A program made the translations under genes and the position numbers. A stretch of 64,000 nt of DNA, from contig JAEXZY010000126.1 in the NCBI GenBank assembly GCA_023404955.1, forward strand, positions 62,001-126,000, read 5' to 3'. Origin of the DNA: Actinomycetes bacterium (lineage in GTDB: Bacteria > Actinomycetota > Actinomycetes > Mycobacteriales > Mycobacteriaceae). The notes beneath the pieces were generated by a model that worked only from the letters and a program-made list of their open reading frames with translations, was not told where the DNA came from and made no database searches. Position 1 is the stretch's first letter. Each line of letters opens with the position of its first letter. Below, piece by piece: positions 53,665-63,127 of the stretch.

Positions 53665-54063
53665 ATGACACTGGCCATCTCCACGACACTACGCACATCA
53701 TTCGACGATGCCGTGGCGCGAACCCGAAAGGCATTGTCTGACCAAGGGTTTGGTGTGCTCACCGAGATCGACGTCAAGGCGACGCTCAAGGCCAAGCTCG
53801 ACGAGGACATGGAGGACTACCTCATCCTCGGGGCGTGCAACCCGGCCCTGGCTCACCGTGCCATCGGCGTGGACCGTCAGATCGGACTGTTGCTGCCGTG
53901 CAACGTCGTGGTCCGCGCCGATCCTTCCACTGACGGGTTGGTGATCGTCGATGCGATGGATCCGCAGACCATGGTGCAGGTGGCAGACCAGCCGGGCCTC
54001 GCCCAGGTAGCCGACGACGCAGCCGCCAGACTGCGCGCGGCCATCAAGGCGCTGACCGACTGA
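53665..54063 (+). CDS. DUF302 family protein
   Basis: 132 residues with the DUF302 core LSDQGFGVLTEIDVKATLKAKLD, DYLILGACNPALAH and IGLLLPCNVVVRAD. Two Cys may ligate a metal or react with persulfide. It is 14 bp after the CstR-like gene and 2 bp before TSUP, inside the sulfur operon. Family function is unproven. Confidence 0.8.
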   Translation: MTLAISTTLRTSFDDAVARTRKALSDQGFGVLTEIDVKATLKAKLDEDMEDYLILGACNPALAHRAIGVDRQIGLLLPCNVVVRADPSTDGLVIVDAMDPQTMVQVADQPGLAQVADDAAARLRAAIKALTD

Positions 54064-54065
54064 TC

Positions 54066-54839
54066 ATGGCAGTAACCGTCACGCTGACCCTGGGCGCCGT
54101 CATTGGCGTATTCCTCGGCCTGCTCGGCGGCGGTGGCTCCATCATGGCCGTACCCGCGTTGGTCTTCGTGCTAGCCGTGCCAGTGGAGCAGGCAATTCCC
54201 ATGTCGCTCATCGTCATTGCGGCCGCCGCAGCCGTCGGAGCGTTACCCAAGGTGCGGGTGGGCCAAGTCCAATGGCGGCTCGCCGGAGTGTTCACCGCAG
54301 TAGGCATCCCCGCCACGTTCATCGGTAGTGCGATCGGACGGCACCTGCCGCAATCGGTCATTCTCGTCGGCTTCGCCGCCGTGATGGTGATCGCCGGAAT
54401 CCGTATGCTGATGGACGCTGCCGACACCGGAACAGCCTGCGAAGTCGGCGATTCCGACATCAACTGGCGTCGATGTGCGCCCCGATCCATCCCGGCGGGG
54501 ATCGTGGTCGGCGTGCTCACCGGCTTGTTCGGCGTCGGCGGCGGTTTCCTCATCGTTCCCGCTTTGGTACTACTGCTCGGCGTACAGATGCCCATCGCCA
54601 TCGGCACGTCGCTTCTGGTCATCGTCGCCAACTCCGCGGCCGGGGCGCTGACCTACGTGAGTCAAGGAACGATCGACTGGGGCATGACCGCGCTGTTCGC
54701 GGGCACCGCCGTCGTGGCATCGCTGATCGCCGGCCAGATCGGCACACGGCTGGACACCTCCAGACTCCAACACTGGTTCGCCTACCTCGTGTTCGTAGTC
54801 GCGGCGTACGTCCTGATCGACACACTCATCCTGCGCTGA
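54066..54839 (+). CDS. TSUP/TauE-SafE-type sulfite or thiosulfate exporter
   Basis: 257 residues with seven or eight transmembrane segments. The repeated glycine loops LGGGGSIMAVPALV and FGVGGGFLIVPALV are diagnostic of the TSUP family. In CstR operons a TauE-like protein exports sulfite or related sulfur anions. Confidence 0.83.
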   Translation: MAVTVTLTLGAVIGVFLGLLGGGGSIMAVPALVFVLAVPVEQAIPMSLIVIAAAAAVGALPKVRVGQVQWRLAGVFTAVGIPATFIGSAIGRHLPQSVILVGFAAVMVIAGIRMLMDAADTGTACEVGDSDINWRRCAPRSIPAGIVVGVLTGLFGVGGGFLIVPALVLLLGVQMPIAIGTSLLVIVANSAAGALTYVSQGTIDWGMTALFAGTAVVASLIAGQIGTRLDTSRLQHWFAYLVFVVAAYVLIDTLILR

Positions 54840-54871
54840 CGCGCGAATCATCAAGAGAGAGGCAATTTTCC

Positions 54872-56209
54872 ATGCGTATCTCCATCATCGACACCTCCAG
54901 TCTGGGCGACCGTAGCTACCTGATCGACGATGGCGGTGTCGCCGTGGTCGTCGACCCGCAGCGCGACATCGACCGCGTGCTGGCGCTCGCCGCCGAACGG
55001 GACGCCACGATCACCCACGTGCTCGAGACCCACATCCACAACGACTACGTCACGGGTGGCCTCGAACTGTCGCGCCTCGTTGACGCGGAATACGTGGTGC
55101 CTGCCGGCGACGACGTCGCCTACGATCGGCTCCCCGCCCGCGACGGCTACGTCATCGAGGCTGGGCCGATGCGCTTTGAGGTGCTGCACACCCCCGGCCA
55201 CACCCACCATCACGTCAGCTATGTGTTGCGCCACGACACCCAGACCGCAGTCTTCACCGGCGGGTCGATGCTTCACGGCACCACCGGGCGCACCGACCTC
55301 ATCGGGGCCGACGACACCGAAACGCTCACCCACGCCCAGTTTCACTCGGTGCGTCGACTGGCCGGCGAACTGCCGGACGACACCGAGGTGTATCCGACGC
55401 ACGGATTCGGGAGCTTCTGCTCGGCAACGCCGGCCAGCGGTGACACGTCCACCATCGGCGAGCAGCGCCACACCAACCCGGCACTCACCTCCGATGAGGA
55501 GGCATACGTCGAGAACCTCCTCGCGGCGCTATCGGCATACCCGGCGTACTACGCACACATGGGAGTGATCAACGCAGCGGGGCCGGCCCCGGTGGACCTG
55601 ACCATGCCCGCGACCGTCGACCCCGACGAACTGCGCCGGCGCATCGACACCGGCGAATGGGTCGTTGACCTCCGCAGCCGAACAGCCTTCGCCGCAGGGC
55701 ATCTGGCCGGCACCCTCGGCTTCGAACTCTCGGGCTCATTCGTCACTTATCTGGGCTGGCTGTACCAGTGGGGTGCCCCGCTGACCCTGATCGCGGACGA
55801 CCCGAAGCAGATTGTCGAGGCACGACGCGAATTGGTCCGCATCGGCGTCGACGAGGTGCGCGGCGCCGCGACCGGCGCCATCGACGACATGAGCGCCGGC
55901 AGCGCCCTGCGCACCTACCGGGTGACCGACTTCACGCAGCTGTCGTCCGGCATTCCCTCCGACGCCACCGTCCTCGACGTTCGGCAGGACAGCGAATACG
56001 CCGAGAGCCACGTGCCGGGGGCGGTGAACATCCCGCTGCACGAACTGCTGGCCCGCGCCGAAGAGGTCCCCGCCGGTGAAGTGTGGGTGCACTGCGGATC
56101 CGGTTACCGGGCGTCCATCGCGGCGTCGATCCTGGATGCGCGGAACCGCACCGTGGTGCTCATCGATGACGCCTTCACCAACGCCGTCGAGCTGGGACTC
56201 GCGGCGTAG
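54872..56209 (+). CDS. CstB-like persulfide dioxygenase-rhodanese
   Basis: 445 residues. The N-terminal MBL-fold domain (~1-235) has the iron-site motif THIHNDYVTGG and HTPGHTHHHVS, as in ETHE1-like persulfide dioxygenases. The C-terminal part holds a pseudorhodanese stretch (~250-340) and an active rhodanese (~350-445) with Cys in VHCGSGYRAS. It oxidises low-molecular-weight persulfides to sulfite/thiosulfate. ATG 54872 has GAGAGG upstream. It ends the operon. Confidence 0.86.
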   Translation: MRISIIDTSSLGDRSYLIDDGGVAVVVDPQRDIDRVLALAAERDATITHVLETHIHNDYVTGGLELSRLVDAEYVVPAGDDVAYDRLPARDGYVIEAGPMRFEVLHTPGHTHHHVSYVLRHDTQTAVFTGGSMLHGTTGRTDLIGADDTETLTHAQFHSVRRLAGELPDDTEVYPTHGFGSFCSATPASGDTSTIGEQRHTNPALTSDEEAYVENLLAALSAYPAYYAHMGVINAAGPAPVDLTMPATVDPDELRRRIDTGEWVVDLRSRTAFAAGHLAGTLGFELSGSFVTYLGWLYQWGAPLTLIADDPKQIVEARRELVRIGVDEVRGAATGAIDDMSAGSALRTYRVTDFTQLSSGIPSDATVLDVRQDSEYAESHVPGAVNIPLHELLARAEEVPAGEVWVHCGSGYRASIAASILDARNRTVVLIDDAFTNAVELGLAA

Positions 56210-56682
56210 GCATCACAACGGAGGGTGAAGGAACCCTCGCCGCGAGCGCACGCAGCCAGACCCGATGCGGGAAGTGGATGGCATATACAAGCTCAGGGAA
56301 GTCGGCAACTGAGCCGCGAGCTTCAGCTTCAGGTGTGAACGGATTTGTGAACGAAACAGGGTGTAAAGCGCGAGACGAGGCCTAACGAGAATGACGCTGG
56401 AGACGCACTAAGTGACCTGACCTGGGTATTCAGGACACGGTTGACCGCTTGAGACGGCGACTGACCGGCTCATAACTTAGAGGTCGTAGGGGAAGGCCTC
56501 AATCAGCGACCCGTCGGGCCCCAGACTGCCCCGAGTTCAGTTGACTCGCGGTGTGCGAATTTCGGGCCGCGGTTGCGACTGGTGTGTGGAGTAGTTCGAC
56601 TCCGGGTGAGCCTGCCGAGGGCACGTTGCCGGCAGCATCGGTGGTAGGTCCGCTCGATCCAGGTCACGATCGCGAACCATTT
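56210..56682. other. Intergenic region, no supported gene
   Basis: About 470 bases after the sulfur operon. No frame gives a protein-like translation and no repeat longer than chance is visible. Confidence 0.5.
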
Positions 56683-56710
56683 TTCATGGATAATGACTAT
56701 TATCCATGAA
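56683..56710 (+). promoter_or_regulatory. 12-4-12 perfect inverted repeat
   Basis: TTCATGGATAAT-gact-ATTATCCATGAA is a perfect 12-bp dyad, the longest in the window. TATTAT (56698-56703) in its right arm is a -10-like hexamer, six bases before the ATG at 56710. It likely controls that ORF or an adjacent lost gene. Confidence 0.7.
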
Positions 56711-56991
56711 TGACAGCGAGATACACTGCGCCGCCTGCAGATTCAGCCCATTTTCGTCACCGTGACGAATCACGCAACGCTAGCTGGACCTCCGTGGTGA
56801 CGCACACCGTCGCTGCCTCGTCGCACACGGGCGCCCAGGCTTCGGTTCGTAGGCGCTCGATCCCTGGGACCAACGACGACAAGCTGCTGCTCAGCGTCGT
56901 TCGGGCTGCCCAACCCGCCGCCACGCTGGAAGGCCTCTACACGGTGGTCGTCGCACTCCTAGCGCACTCGGCGGGTGTTCACTGCGCATAA
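56710..56991 (+). CDS. Hypothetical protein behind the long dyad
   Basis: A 93-residue frame whose ATG is six bases after a -10 in the 12-4-12 dyad, so leaderless translation fits. The N-terminal 55 residues are polar and Ser/Thr/Arg-rich. The C-terminal part (NDDKLLLSVVRAAQPAATLEGLYTVVVALLA) looks helical. No family is recognised. It may be a degenerate relic, or a short regulator autorepressing through the dyad. Confidence 0.35.
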   Translation: MTARYTAPPADSAHFRHRDESRNASWTSVVTHTVAASSHTGAQASVRRRSIPGTNDDKLLLSVVRAAQPAATLEGLYTVVVALLAHSAGVHCA

Positions 56992-57124
56992 GCACCAGGT
57001 GAACACCCAACGGCCGCAGTTTCTCGCGCGGGGCAGGGGGTCGTTCACCCGAGGCAATGTCCCGGACAGCTAATCCGGCTCTGGTGGTGGACTGCTGCGA
57101 GTGCCGCCCGCCACCATGTAGCCC

Positions 57125-57640
57125 ATGAGCAAGCGGCCCGAGCCCTACAGCCCATACTGCGGGTTAGTCGTCAACGACAAGGACCAGTACGAGAAGGTCC
57201 AGGGCGCACCGCATTTGGCTATCAGCGCACCCACGCGCACCGGTAAGACACGGCGCCTGCTGGCCCCGGCTGCTGTGCTGCATCCTGGACCTCTCGTGGC
57301 GGTGTCCAGCAAGGAGGACCTCGCCGAACTGGTCCTCATGCGCCGCGGCGTCACCGGCCCGACCGGCGTCATCGACCTGCGCCCGGAGAAGACGCTCGTC
57401 TGGCCGGCAGGGGTGCGGTCTATGGTCAGCGATCCCACCATGTCGATCGGGTCGGCCGATGAAGCTCTCACGGTCGCCGAGACCATGCTGGCAATGGCGA
57501 ATGACGCCACATCAATACCGGCGACGACGACGCTGTTCTCAGCACGGTTCAGTTCGAGGAACCAGATAAGCGATCGCGGTATGAAGGCGCTCGGGGTTAT
57601 CTCCGAAAGCACCGAGCCCCGCGTTGCACGACGCACATAA
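57125..57640 (+). pseudogene. Truncated TraG/VirD4 coupling protein
   Basis: The first ~130 residues match conjugation coupling ATPases: ISAPTRTGKTRRLLAPAA (Walker A) and SSKEDLAELVLMRRG, then TVAETMLAMA. Near codon 135 (57530) the resemblance stops where the opposite-strand HNH gene begins, so the Walker B half is missing. The frame then continues meaninglessly to 57640. It is a relic of a conjugative or mobilizable element whose 3' part was replaced. Confidence 0.75.
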
Positions 57641-57844
57641 AAGACCACGAACAGCGCCGGTTCTATCGTCGTGATCGACCGCAAGAGCGACCTTTTCCAG
57701 CGGCCTGCCGTCTAAGCGGGGACGACCACCGACGCGATTGAGATCGATGGCTTCCTCGTCTCGCCCACAGATGGCGCATCGATAGCCCTGCGATGCTCGG
57801 AGTGAGTCGTACTCAGCTGGCGTGATTCGATATTTGGCCCACAA
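57539..57844 (-). CDS. HNH / endonuclease VII-type nuclease
   Basis: At least 101 residues: YRCAICGRDEEA, VDHDDRTGAVRGLLCASCNAGLGAFGDNPERL. Two Cys pairs and the DHD-type catalytic core match the recombination endonuclease VII family. The TTG at 57844 begins the open frame, but sequence upstream (KRARRARQDPTEIRRADLWAKY) is protein-like and would join ATG 57911 if the A6 tract at 57892-57897 lost one base. Its 3' end cuts into the coupling-protein gene. Seen in mobile elements. Confidence 0.7.
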   Translation of the reverse strand: MWAKYRITPAEYDSLRASQGYRCAICGRDEEAIDLNRVGGRPRLDGRPLEKVALAVDHDDRTGAVRGLLCASCNAGLGAFGDNPERLHTAIAYLVPRTEPC

Positions 57845-57911
57845 ATCCGCCCGCCGGATCTCGGTGGGATCCTGTCGGGCTCTGCGGGCTCTTTTTTAGC
57901 AAGCAAGGCAT

Positions 57912-58130
57912 ATGGGATTGGGCGCCCTTCGACGAACCATCTGTTTGCGCGGCTTCAATTTGCCGCAACCATCAACGAGGGAGCACCGAATCAGCTGTGA
58001 TTCAGCCGTAGCCGACCTGTCCGGTCGCAATTTAGTTGGCGGTACGCAACTGCGGACCGCCATGATTGCTGAGAAGAAAAGAGCTGATTCGGTCCCAAGC
58101 TAGTTGGCGGTTCAGCTGGTGGTATCGCCG
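57912..58130. other. Intergenic region
   Basis: No supported gene. The 11-mer TAGTTGGCGGT occurs twice (near 58034 and 58102), a minor direct repeat. Confidence 0.4.
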
Positions 58131-60734
58131 TCAGAAGCCGTATAGGTGGTGACGAGCGTTGAATGCTGCGGGCCCACCCTCCAGGAGATTCTCGGCGAGC
58201 GCCCGGATAGTGCTGTCGTCAAGGGAGCCAATTCCGCCCTCGGCTGGTCTGCCGTGTACTCCGTCGCTCTCAAGCGCGACGATCAGTTCAGCGTCGCCAA
58301 GCACAGGTACGTTGGCGTTGTGCGTACTGGCGATTACCTGACGCTTCCCTTTCAACGTTCGAAGATTTCGCACGATGCCCTTGTAGATGAAGTTGTTGTC
58401 AAGATCGTCCTCGGGCTGGTCGATGATAAGTGGAGCGTCGGATGCACCCAAAAGCAACAACAGTAGGGCCGTTGCGCGCTGGCCCTTCGACAACTGGTCC
58501 ATAGTGCGGAGCCCTGAATGGCCGTCGATCTGAAGTAGCACCTCCACGGCCAAATCAACGGACAATTCCTCAAGTTCACGTGCAAGCGCCTCGCCCGCCG
58601 ACATGAGACCAGCGGCCTGCGCACCCCGGATATCAAAGTCGGCCAGCGCATCACCACCGCTACGGATTGCGGCTGCAAGCGCTCTCGGCGAGAAGTCCAA
58701 AGCGTTAACGGCGGAGGTGATCTGAGTCCGCTGCCCAGTGACATGGCCTCTAATGACTTCCAAGATCCGACGTCGATCGGTAGTTGGGACTGGGCGTACG
58801 ACTACTACACCGGCTGTCGCTTCGTTCGCCGCGCGCACAGCCGTGTGGAGCTGCTCGGTGCGACGGATTTCGTGTTGCCGCAACTCGCCGAGGAGCCCGT
58901 CGCGCTGCGCGAGCAGATTCTGTATCTGTTGCACCTGCGCCGCCAGCCGTGGCTTGGCTGCCTGCAACTGCGTCAACTCCGCTTTGGTGGCCACGTACCT
59001 GCCAGGCTCCAACCCCAATTCATTGAGCTCTCTGAGCACTTTCCCGTACCCCGCCAGCTCGTCCGCCGTGGCCGTCTCCCATTCCTGTTGAGCTGACTTG
59101 ATTTCCGCCTCGGCTGAGGTGAAGGCTCGGCTGGCTTGAGCGCCGAGCTCCGTTAGCTTGGCGTTCAGTGTCGAGACCGCCGTCGCGACCCGCTGGAGAC
59201 GCGGCGCCTGCGATGCGCCTTCAATGCCGTCGATGGGAGCGGCGAGGTCGAGCACCTGCTGCGCCTGCATGAAATTGGTGTGACTTCGCCGCGCTCCTGC
59301 GACGCGATCTTTGCCTTCCTTGAAGATGGCTAGATCCTGAGTCAACCGCTGCTGGCCCGCGAGCTTGGCTGGCACATCTGTCGTTTCGTAGTGACGGACC
59401 TGCTCTTCCAGACGCCCTGCGCGAGCCAGTTCATTCTCGAGCTCAACCTTGCCATCCTCGGCCCGCTTCAGATCTTCGCGGTTCTGTCGGAGTTTCTGCA
59501 GGGTCCGCGCGAGTTCGGCGTCCTCACCTCCGGATCCTTCGAAGCGCCGCACGAGTTCAGCGACGCTGGGTGGGTCGCCTGCAAGTTCTGCAAGTTCGTG
59601 CTGCCCAAAGATCTCAACTGACCCAATGGCATCCACGGGCGATAGCTTGGTCTGTAGCCCATCAGCGTCGAGTACGACAGGCGGGTGTGGCACTTCGCGT
59701 TCCACAGTGAATTGCTGGACGGTCGGTGTGACGGTTTCGACTTCTACACGGATAATGGTGCCGGCATGCAGCACGTTGTCGACCATATTCTTGTGATCGG
59801 TCTTCATCTGACGGGAAATGGCATCGATATCCAGCGCGTAGCGAATGCTCTCAATGACTGTCGACTTCCCTGCGCCGCGGCCACCGATTATCGCCGTCAG
59901 GTCGTTTGAGATAGGGAGTGTGACGCCATCGAGGTAGCCACCGACCCACGACACCTGCTTTATCGCGGGCCGAGCGGCGACGGCTGGGTCAGTCAGGGAC
60001 ACGCGGGTCTCGGGCGTCCGGACGGCGAGCTTGAGGCTCTTGAGCGACGGGGTGCTGACCTTGAACCAGCAACTCGAACCGACATCACGAAGCTGGCGCG
60101 GCCCCATCACATCGTCAGCATGGACGGTTGTCAGCGGGTGGGTCCGTCGAAAGATGCCGGTTCTCGCGCGCACCGCCTGTTGATCCTGCGCATCCGGCGC
60201 AGACGGCGTAATGCCGATCGCGTGTAGATCCGGATTCTTGATCATCGCCGCTAGTGGCTGCCCAGAACGTGTCGTCAGCATTCCTGCCGGCGCAACATTC
60301 ACGTGGGCAGGAATGGGAAGTGCTCCGTCTGCTGTCATTCGTTCCATGATGTCCGCGTATGACTCGCCAACCGTGCCGTTGTCGCATCCCGGTGAGCCAC
60401 CGCATCGACCGATAGAGGCATTGACCGTCGAGAAGTCGGTGCCCGTTTCGAAAATCACGAGGATATGGATGCCCTCGGACGAATTCGCCTCGAAGCCCGG
60501 TAGCGCAACAATCCCTCGACCCGTGGCGGCGTCGATCAAGCTGCGCGACGAATCAACACACCAGTGATCGGTGACTGCAATGAGACTGATGCCCTGCGCC
60601 TCGCACTCGTCCAAGAGGGCACTGTTGTACGCTTCTTCGCTGCTGAAATTCTTCTTTGGTGCGTTACGGCCCTCATAGCCATACGGATTCACTTGCAGAG
60701 CAGCGCGGATCCATCGCGCGCCATGGGTTGTCAC
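58131..60734 (-). CDS. TrlF-like PHP-AAA ATPase
   Basis: About 867 residues from GTG 60734 (AGGGA upstream); TTG 60797 overlapping the Res stop is an alternative. An N-terminal PHP domain (~1-250) has AVTDHW, the EANSSEGIHILVIF strand and IPAHVNV, but its first HxH motif reads ALQVNP, so metal binding may be impaired. An SMC/RecN-like ATPase follows: Walker A GGRGAGKST (~300), coiled coils (~400-660), LSKGQRAT signature and LIIDQPEDDLDNNF Walker B. Proteins of this TrlF type accompany type III restriction genes. It should support or regulate restriction. Confidence 0.8.
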   Translation of the reverse strand: MTTHGARWIRAALQVNPYGYEGRNAPKKNFSSEEAYNSALLDECEAQGISLIAVTDHWCVDSSRSLIDAATGRGIVALPGFEANSSEGIHILVIFETGTDFSTVNASIGRCGGSPGCDNGTVGESYADIMERMTADGALPIPAHVNVAPAGMLTTRSGQPLAAMIKNPDLHAIGITPSAPDAQDQQAVRARTGIFRRTHPLTTVHADDVMGPRQLRDVGSSCWFKVSTPSLKSLKLAVRTPETRVSLTDPAVAARPAIKQVSWVGGYLDGVTLPISNDLTAIIGGRGAGKSTVIESIRYALDIDAISRQMKTDHKNMVDNVLHAGTIIRVEVETVTPTVQQFTVEREVPHPPVVLDADGLQTKLSPVDAIGSVEIFGQHELAELAGDPPSVAELVRRFEGSGGEDAELARTLQKLRQNREDLKRAEDGKVELENELARAGRLEEQVRHYETTDVPAKLAGQQRLTQDLAIFKEGKDRVAGARRSHTNFMQAQQVLDLAAPIDGIEGASQAPRLQRVATAVSTLNAKLTELGAQASRAFTSAEAEIKSAQQEWETATADELAGYGKVLRELNELGLEPGRYVATKAELTQLQAAKPRLAAQVQQIQNLLAQRDGLLGELRQHEIRRTEQLHTAVRAANEATAGVVVVRPVPTTDRRRILEVIRGHVTGQRTQITSAVNALDFSPRALAAAIRSGGDALADFDIRGAQAAGLMSAGEALARELEELSVDLAVEVLLQIDGHSGLRTMDQLSKGQRATALLLLLLGASDAPLIIDQPEDDLDNNFIYKGIVRNLRTLKGKRQVIASTHNANVPVLGDAELIVALESDGVHGRPAEGGIGSLDDSTIRALAENLLEGGPAAFNARHHLYGF

Positions 60735-60793
60735 TTGGGTTCCCTCATCACTTGCACCGCTTAATTGCTCACGTCTTCCGCTGCGAACGAGCC

Positions 60794-63127
60794 TCAATTG
60801 AGTGACGCTGCATCATCGACGAGTTGTTTGATGAGAGAGTCCATCACGTCAAAGTGCACGGCATTTAGCGATCCATCGTTGGCGAGACCCCAATACGTGT
60901 ATCCCTCACTGTCTCTTCGCGTCAGCTCATCGTCGTACTTGCCCTCAGATACAAATTGAATGTCCAAGCGTTTGCCTTCGCCAGAAGGCTTTATCGTGAG
61001 CAGTTTCCGACGTGCTGCGGCGTCGACCAATTGCGGACCCTTGGTGTCGACACAGAGGACACGTTCTTCAGTCCAGACGAGGAAATCCGGGTAGAAGTTC
61101 GAAGTAGGTCCCACCGTGACCAACGGAATGCCGTAACCACTACGAGGGGGATTTCTAGCCCAGATCAACCCAACTCTATCGACTTCGTCTGCAAAGGCCC
61201 GCTCGATGCTGTTAAGTCCTGAATATCCTTCGTGCACAGCGTTCTTGTAGGCGAGGACTTCATCTGGGCGCGCCAAGACAGGCCCAACCTTGTACGGGTT
61301 CGATTTGCGTGTCACCAAGCGAACGCCCTTGACGTAGGCGGCCACGACATCGTCAGCGAGATCGGTAACGTGTCGGTATGCTGGGCTGCCGATGCCTACA
61401 ACAGCGTCCAATTTCGGCTCTGCCAAATTTACGACCCCAAGCGCTTCCTTGAACTGCCGCTGAATTTCTCGATGGAAAACCCAGCGAGCCGATGCCTCTG
61501 CCGAGTGCTCGTACACCTCCCATTCCGTCTCAGTTCCGTCTTGCCCTACCTTTTGTCGAAGCACTCGTCTGCTCCCAGCGCCCTTGGTATTTCTGTCGTC
61601 GCCTCGGTAGTCGGTGAACCCCGCAAGCAGGTCGATGATCTTGTTCTGAGCTTGCGAAGGATTCAGCGCAGTTTCGGGAACTACGTACTCTCCCTTCGGG
61701 ATATATTCCTTTGGCTTGGGTTTTCCCGGTGGAGACACGACGATCTTCACTCCACCCGGGTCGGTGCCGAGCTGAGCTTTCACTTCCTCCACAACGCTGT
61801 TAAACACGGCGTTCTTATCGACCCGGACGTAGAAGTGCGCCGCATTCAATCGGTCTGACGGATAGTGCTGAGTGCCCGGCTGACGAAGGACGCGCCCGAT
61901 CACCTGTGTGATCTGGGCGGACGAGCCCATGCTCTTATCGATGTAGGCGAAATACACCGACGGGTCGTCCCAACCTTCTTGGAGGCTCAGGTTGAAGATG
62001 ATGTGCTTGTAAGCGCCAGCAACGAACTCGTCGTAGTCTTTGTCTCCGCCCTTGAAAAGGGTGAATTCCTCGGGGAGCGGATAGTCCTTGTTCGTCTTTA
62101 GGTCGGCATAGACCGCCACCTCGGATGGATCGACGCCCATCTGCTCGACTAGATATTTCCAGATCAGGATGGGCGGAGCTTGCCGTTGGTCGAACGGCTG
62201 CTTCGGGTCGTCCATTTGATTTGGGGTATCAGCGACCACATTGGTGTTGCAGACGTAGATGCTCTTGGGTTCGAAGTCGAGCCCAAGAGTCTTCGCCTCA
62301 GACGTCGTCTCTGCCATATCTGCCAACAGTTGGGCGATGGCTTCCTCCATCGGGGTGTTGTAACCCTCAAGAAGAACAATGTCCTTTACGAGACCTGCGC
62401 TGACGACGTCGGTGGACTTGACCTTAGTGACGAGGTAGTCGTCGTCGTCCCCTGCGTAGCCCGCGGTGCGCAGATGCTGAATCTCGTCTCCGATTCGAGC
62501 GGGGAGACGCATCGTTGCCGAAGCCAACAAAAACACTTCTGGTTCCAGCTCCAGCAGCAGCTCGGTCTGTTGGTTGCTGAGGTTTTGCGCCTCGTCGTAA
62601 ACCACGACGAGTGGACGGCGATTGCCATCCGCATCCGTCCGAATGCGAAGTTGATCCCACACGGAGGCTTCCATGTTGTCCACGTCTGACTTGTGGATTA
62701 GAAGCGTGCCGTCTTCTTTGTCCTTCTGATTGAATGTCCCGACGGTCGCGAAGTAGACCAAAGGCTGCTCCGCGTCCGTCACAACTTCCGGCCTGTAGTT
62801 AGCCAGAGCGTCTACTGACATGCCGTCAAGCAAGTGGTGGTACTTACCACGTTCCGAGAGGTTGTCGAAGGTCTGCTGCACAACCACCTTGCCCTTGGAA
62901 AGCCACATGACGATTGGCTTGATCGGCATGCTCGCCACGATCTGAGCTACGGCTTCGGCGAGGATTGCCGTCTTGCCCGCTCCGGTAATCGCCGAAAGGG
63001 ATTGGAAGTACGGTGGTACATGCAGTTTGCGGTCAACTGTGACTTTGGCGGGGTTGTCCAAGTACTCCGCTACACGTGACGAAACCGTCGCCGCGGCTGT
63101 CTCTTGGAACTGGTGGAGCTCCAGCAT
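60794..63127 (-). CDS. Type III restriction enzyme Res subunit (helicase-nuclease)
   Basis: 777 residues. SF2 motifs: Walker A GAGKT, DEAH-type YDEAQNL, SATMRL, and motif VI QVIGRVLRQPG. A C-terminal PD-(D/E)xK nuclease has YPDFLVW and CVDTKG (~690-710). It would translocate and cleave after Mod recognition. ATG 63127 shares its A with the Mod stop (TAATG). Confidence 0.87.
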   Translation of the reverse strand: MLELHQFQETAAATVSSRVAEYLDNPAKVTVDRKLHVPPYFQSLSAITGAGKTAILAEAVAQIVASMPIKPIVMWLSKGKVVVQQTFDNLSERGKYHHLLDGMSVDALANYRPEVVTDAEQPLVYFATVGTFNQKDKEDGTLLIHKSDVDNMEASVWDQLRIRTDADGNRRPLVVVYDEAQNLSNQQTELLLELEPEVFLLASATMRLPARIGDEIQHLRTAGYAGDDDDYLVTKVKSTDVVSAGLVKDIVLLEGYNTPMEEAIAQLLADMAETTSEAKTLGLDFEPKSIYVCNTNVVADTPNQMDDPKQPFDQRQAPPILIWKYLVEQMGVDPSEVAVYADLKTNKDYPLPEEFTLFKGGDKDYDEFVAGAYKHIIFNLSLQEGWDDPSVYFAYIDKSMGSSAQITQVIGRVLRQPGTQHYPSDRLNAAHFYVRVDKNAVFNSVVEEVKAQLGTDPGGVKIVVSPPGKPKPKEYIPKGEYVVPETALNPSQAQNKIIDLLAGFTDYRGDDRNTKGAGSRRVLRQKVGQDGTETEWEVYEHSAEASARWVFHREIQRQFKEALGVVNLAEPKLDAVVGIGSPAYRHVTDLADDVVAAYVKGVRLVTRKSNPYKVGPVLARPDEVLAYKNAVHEGYSGLNSIERAFADEVDRVGLIWARNPPRSGYGIPLVTVGPTSNFYPDFLVWTEERVLCVDTKGPQLVDAAARRKLLTIKPSGEGKRLDIQFVSEGKYDDELTRRDSEGYTYWGLANDGSLNAVHFDVMDSLIKQLVDDAASLN

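Noticed and set aside
61232..61858. Antisense frame within Res
   Set aside because: Shadow of the helicase gene.
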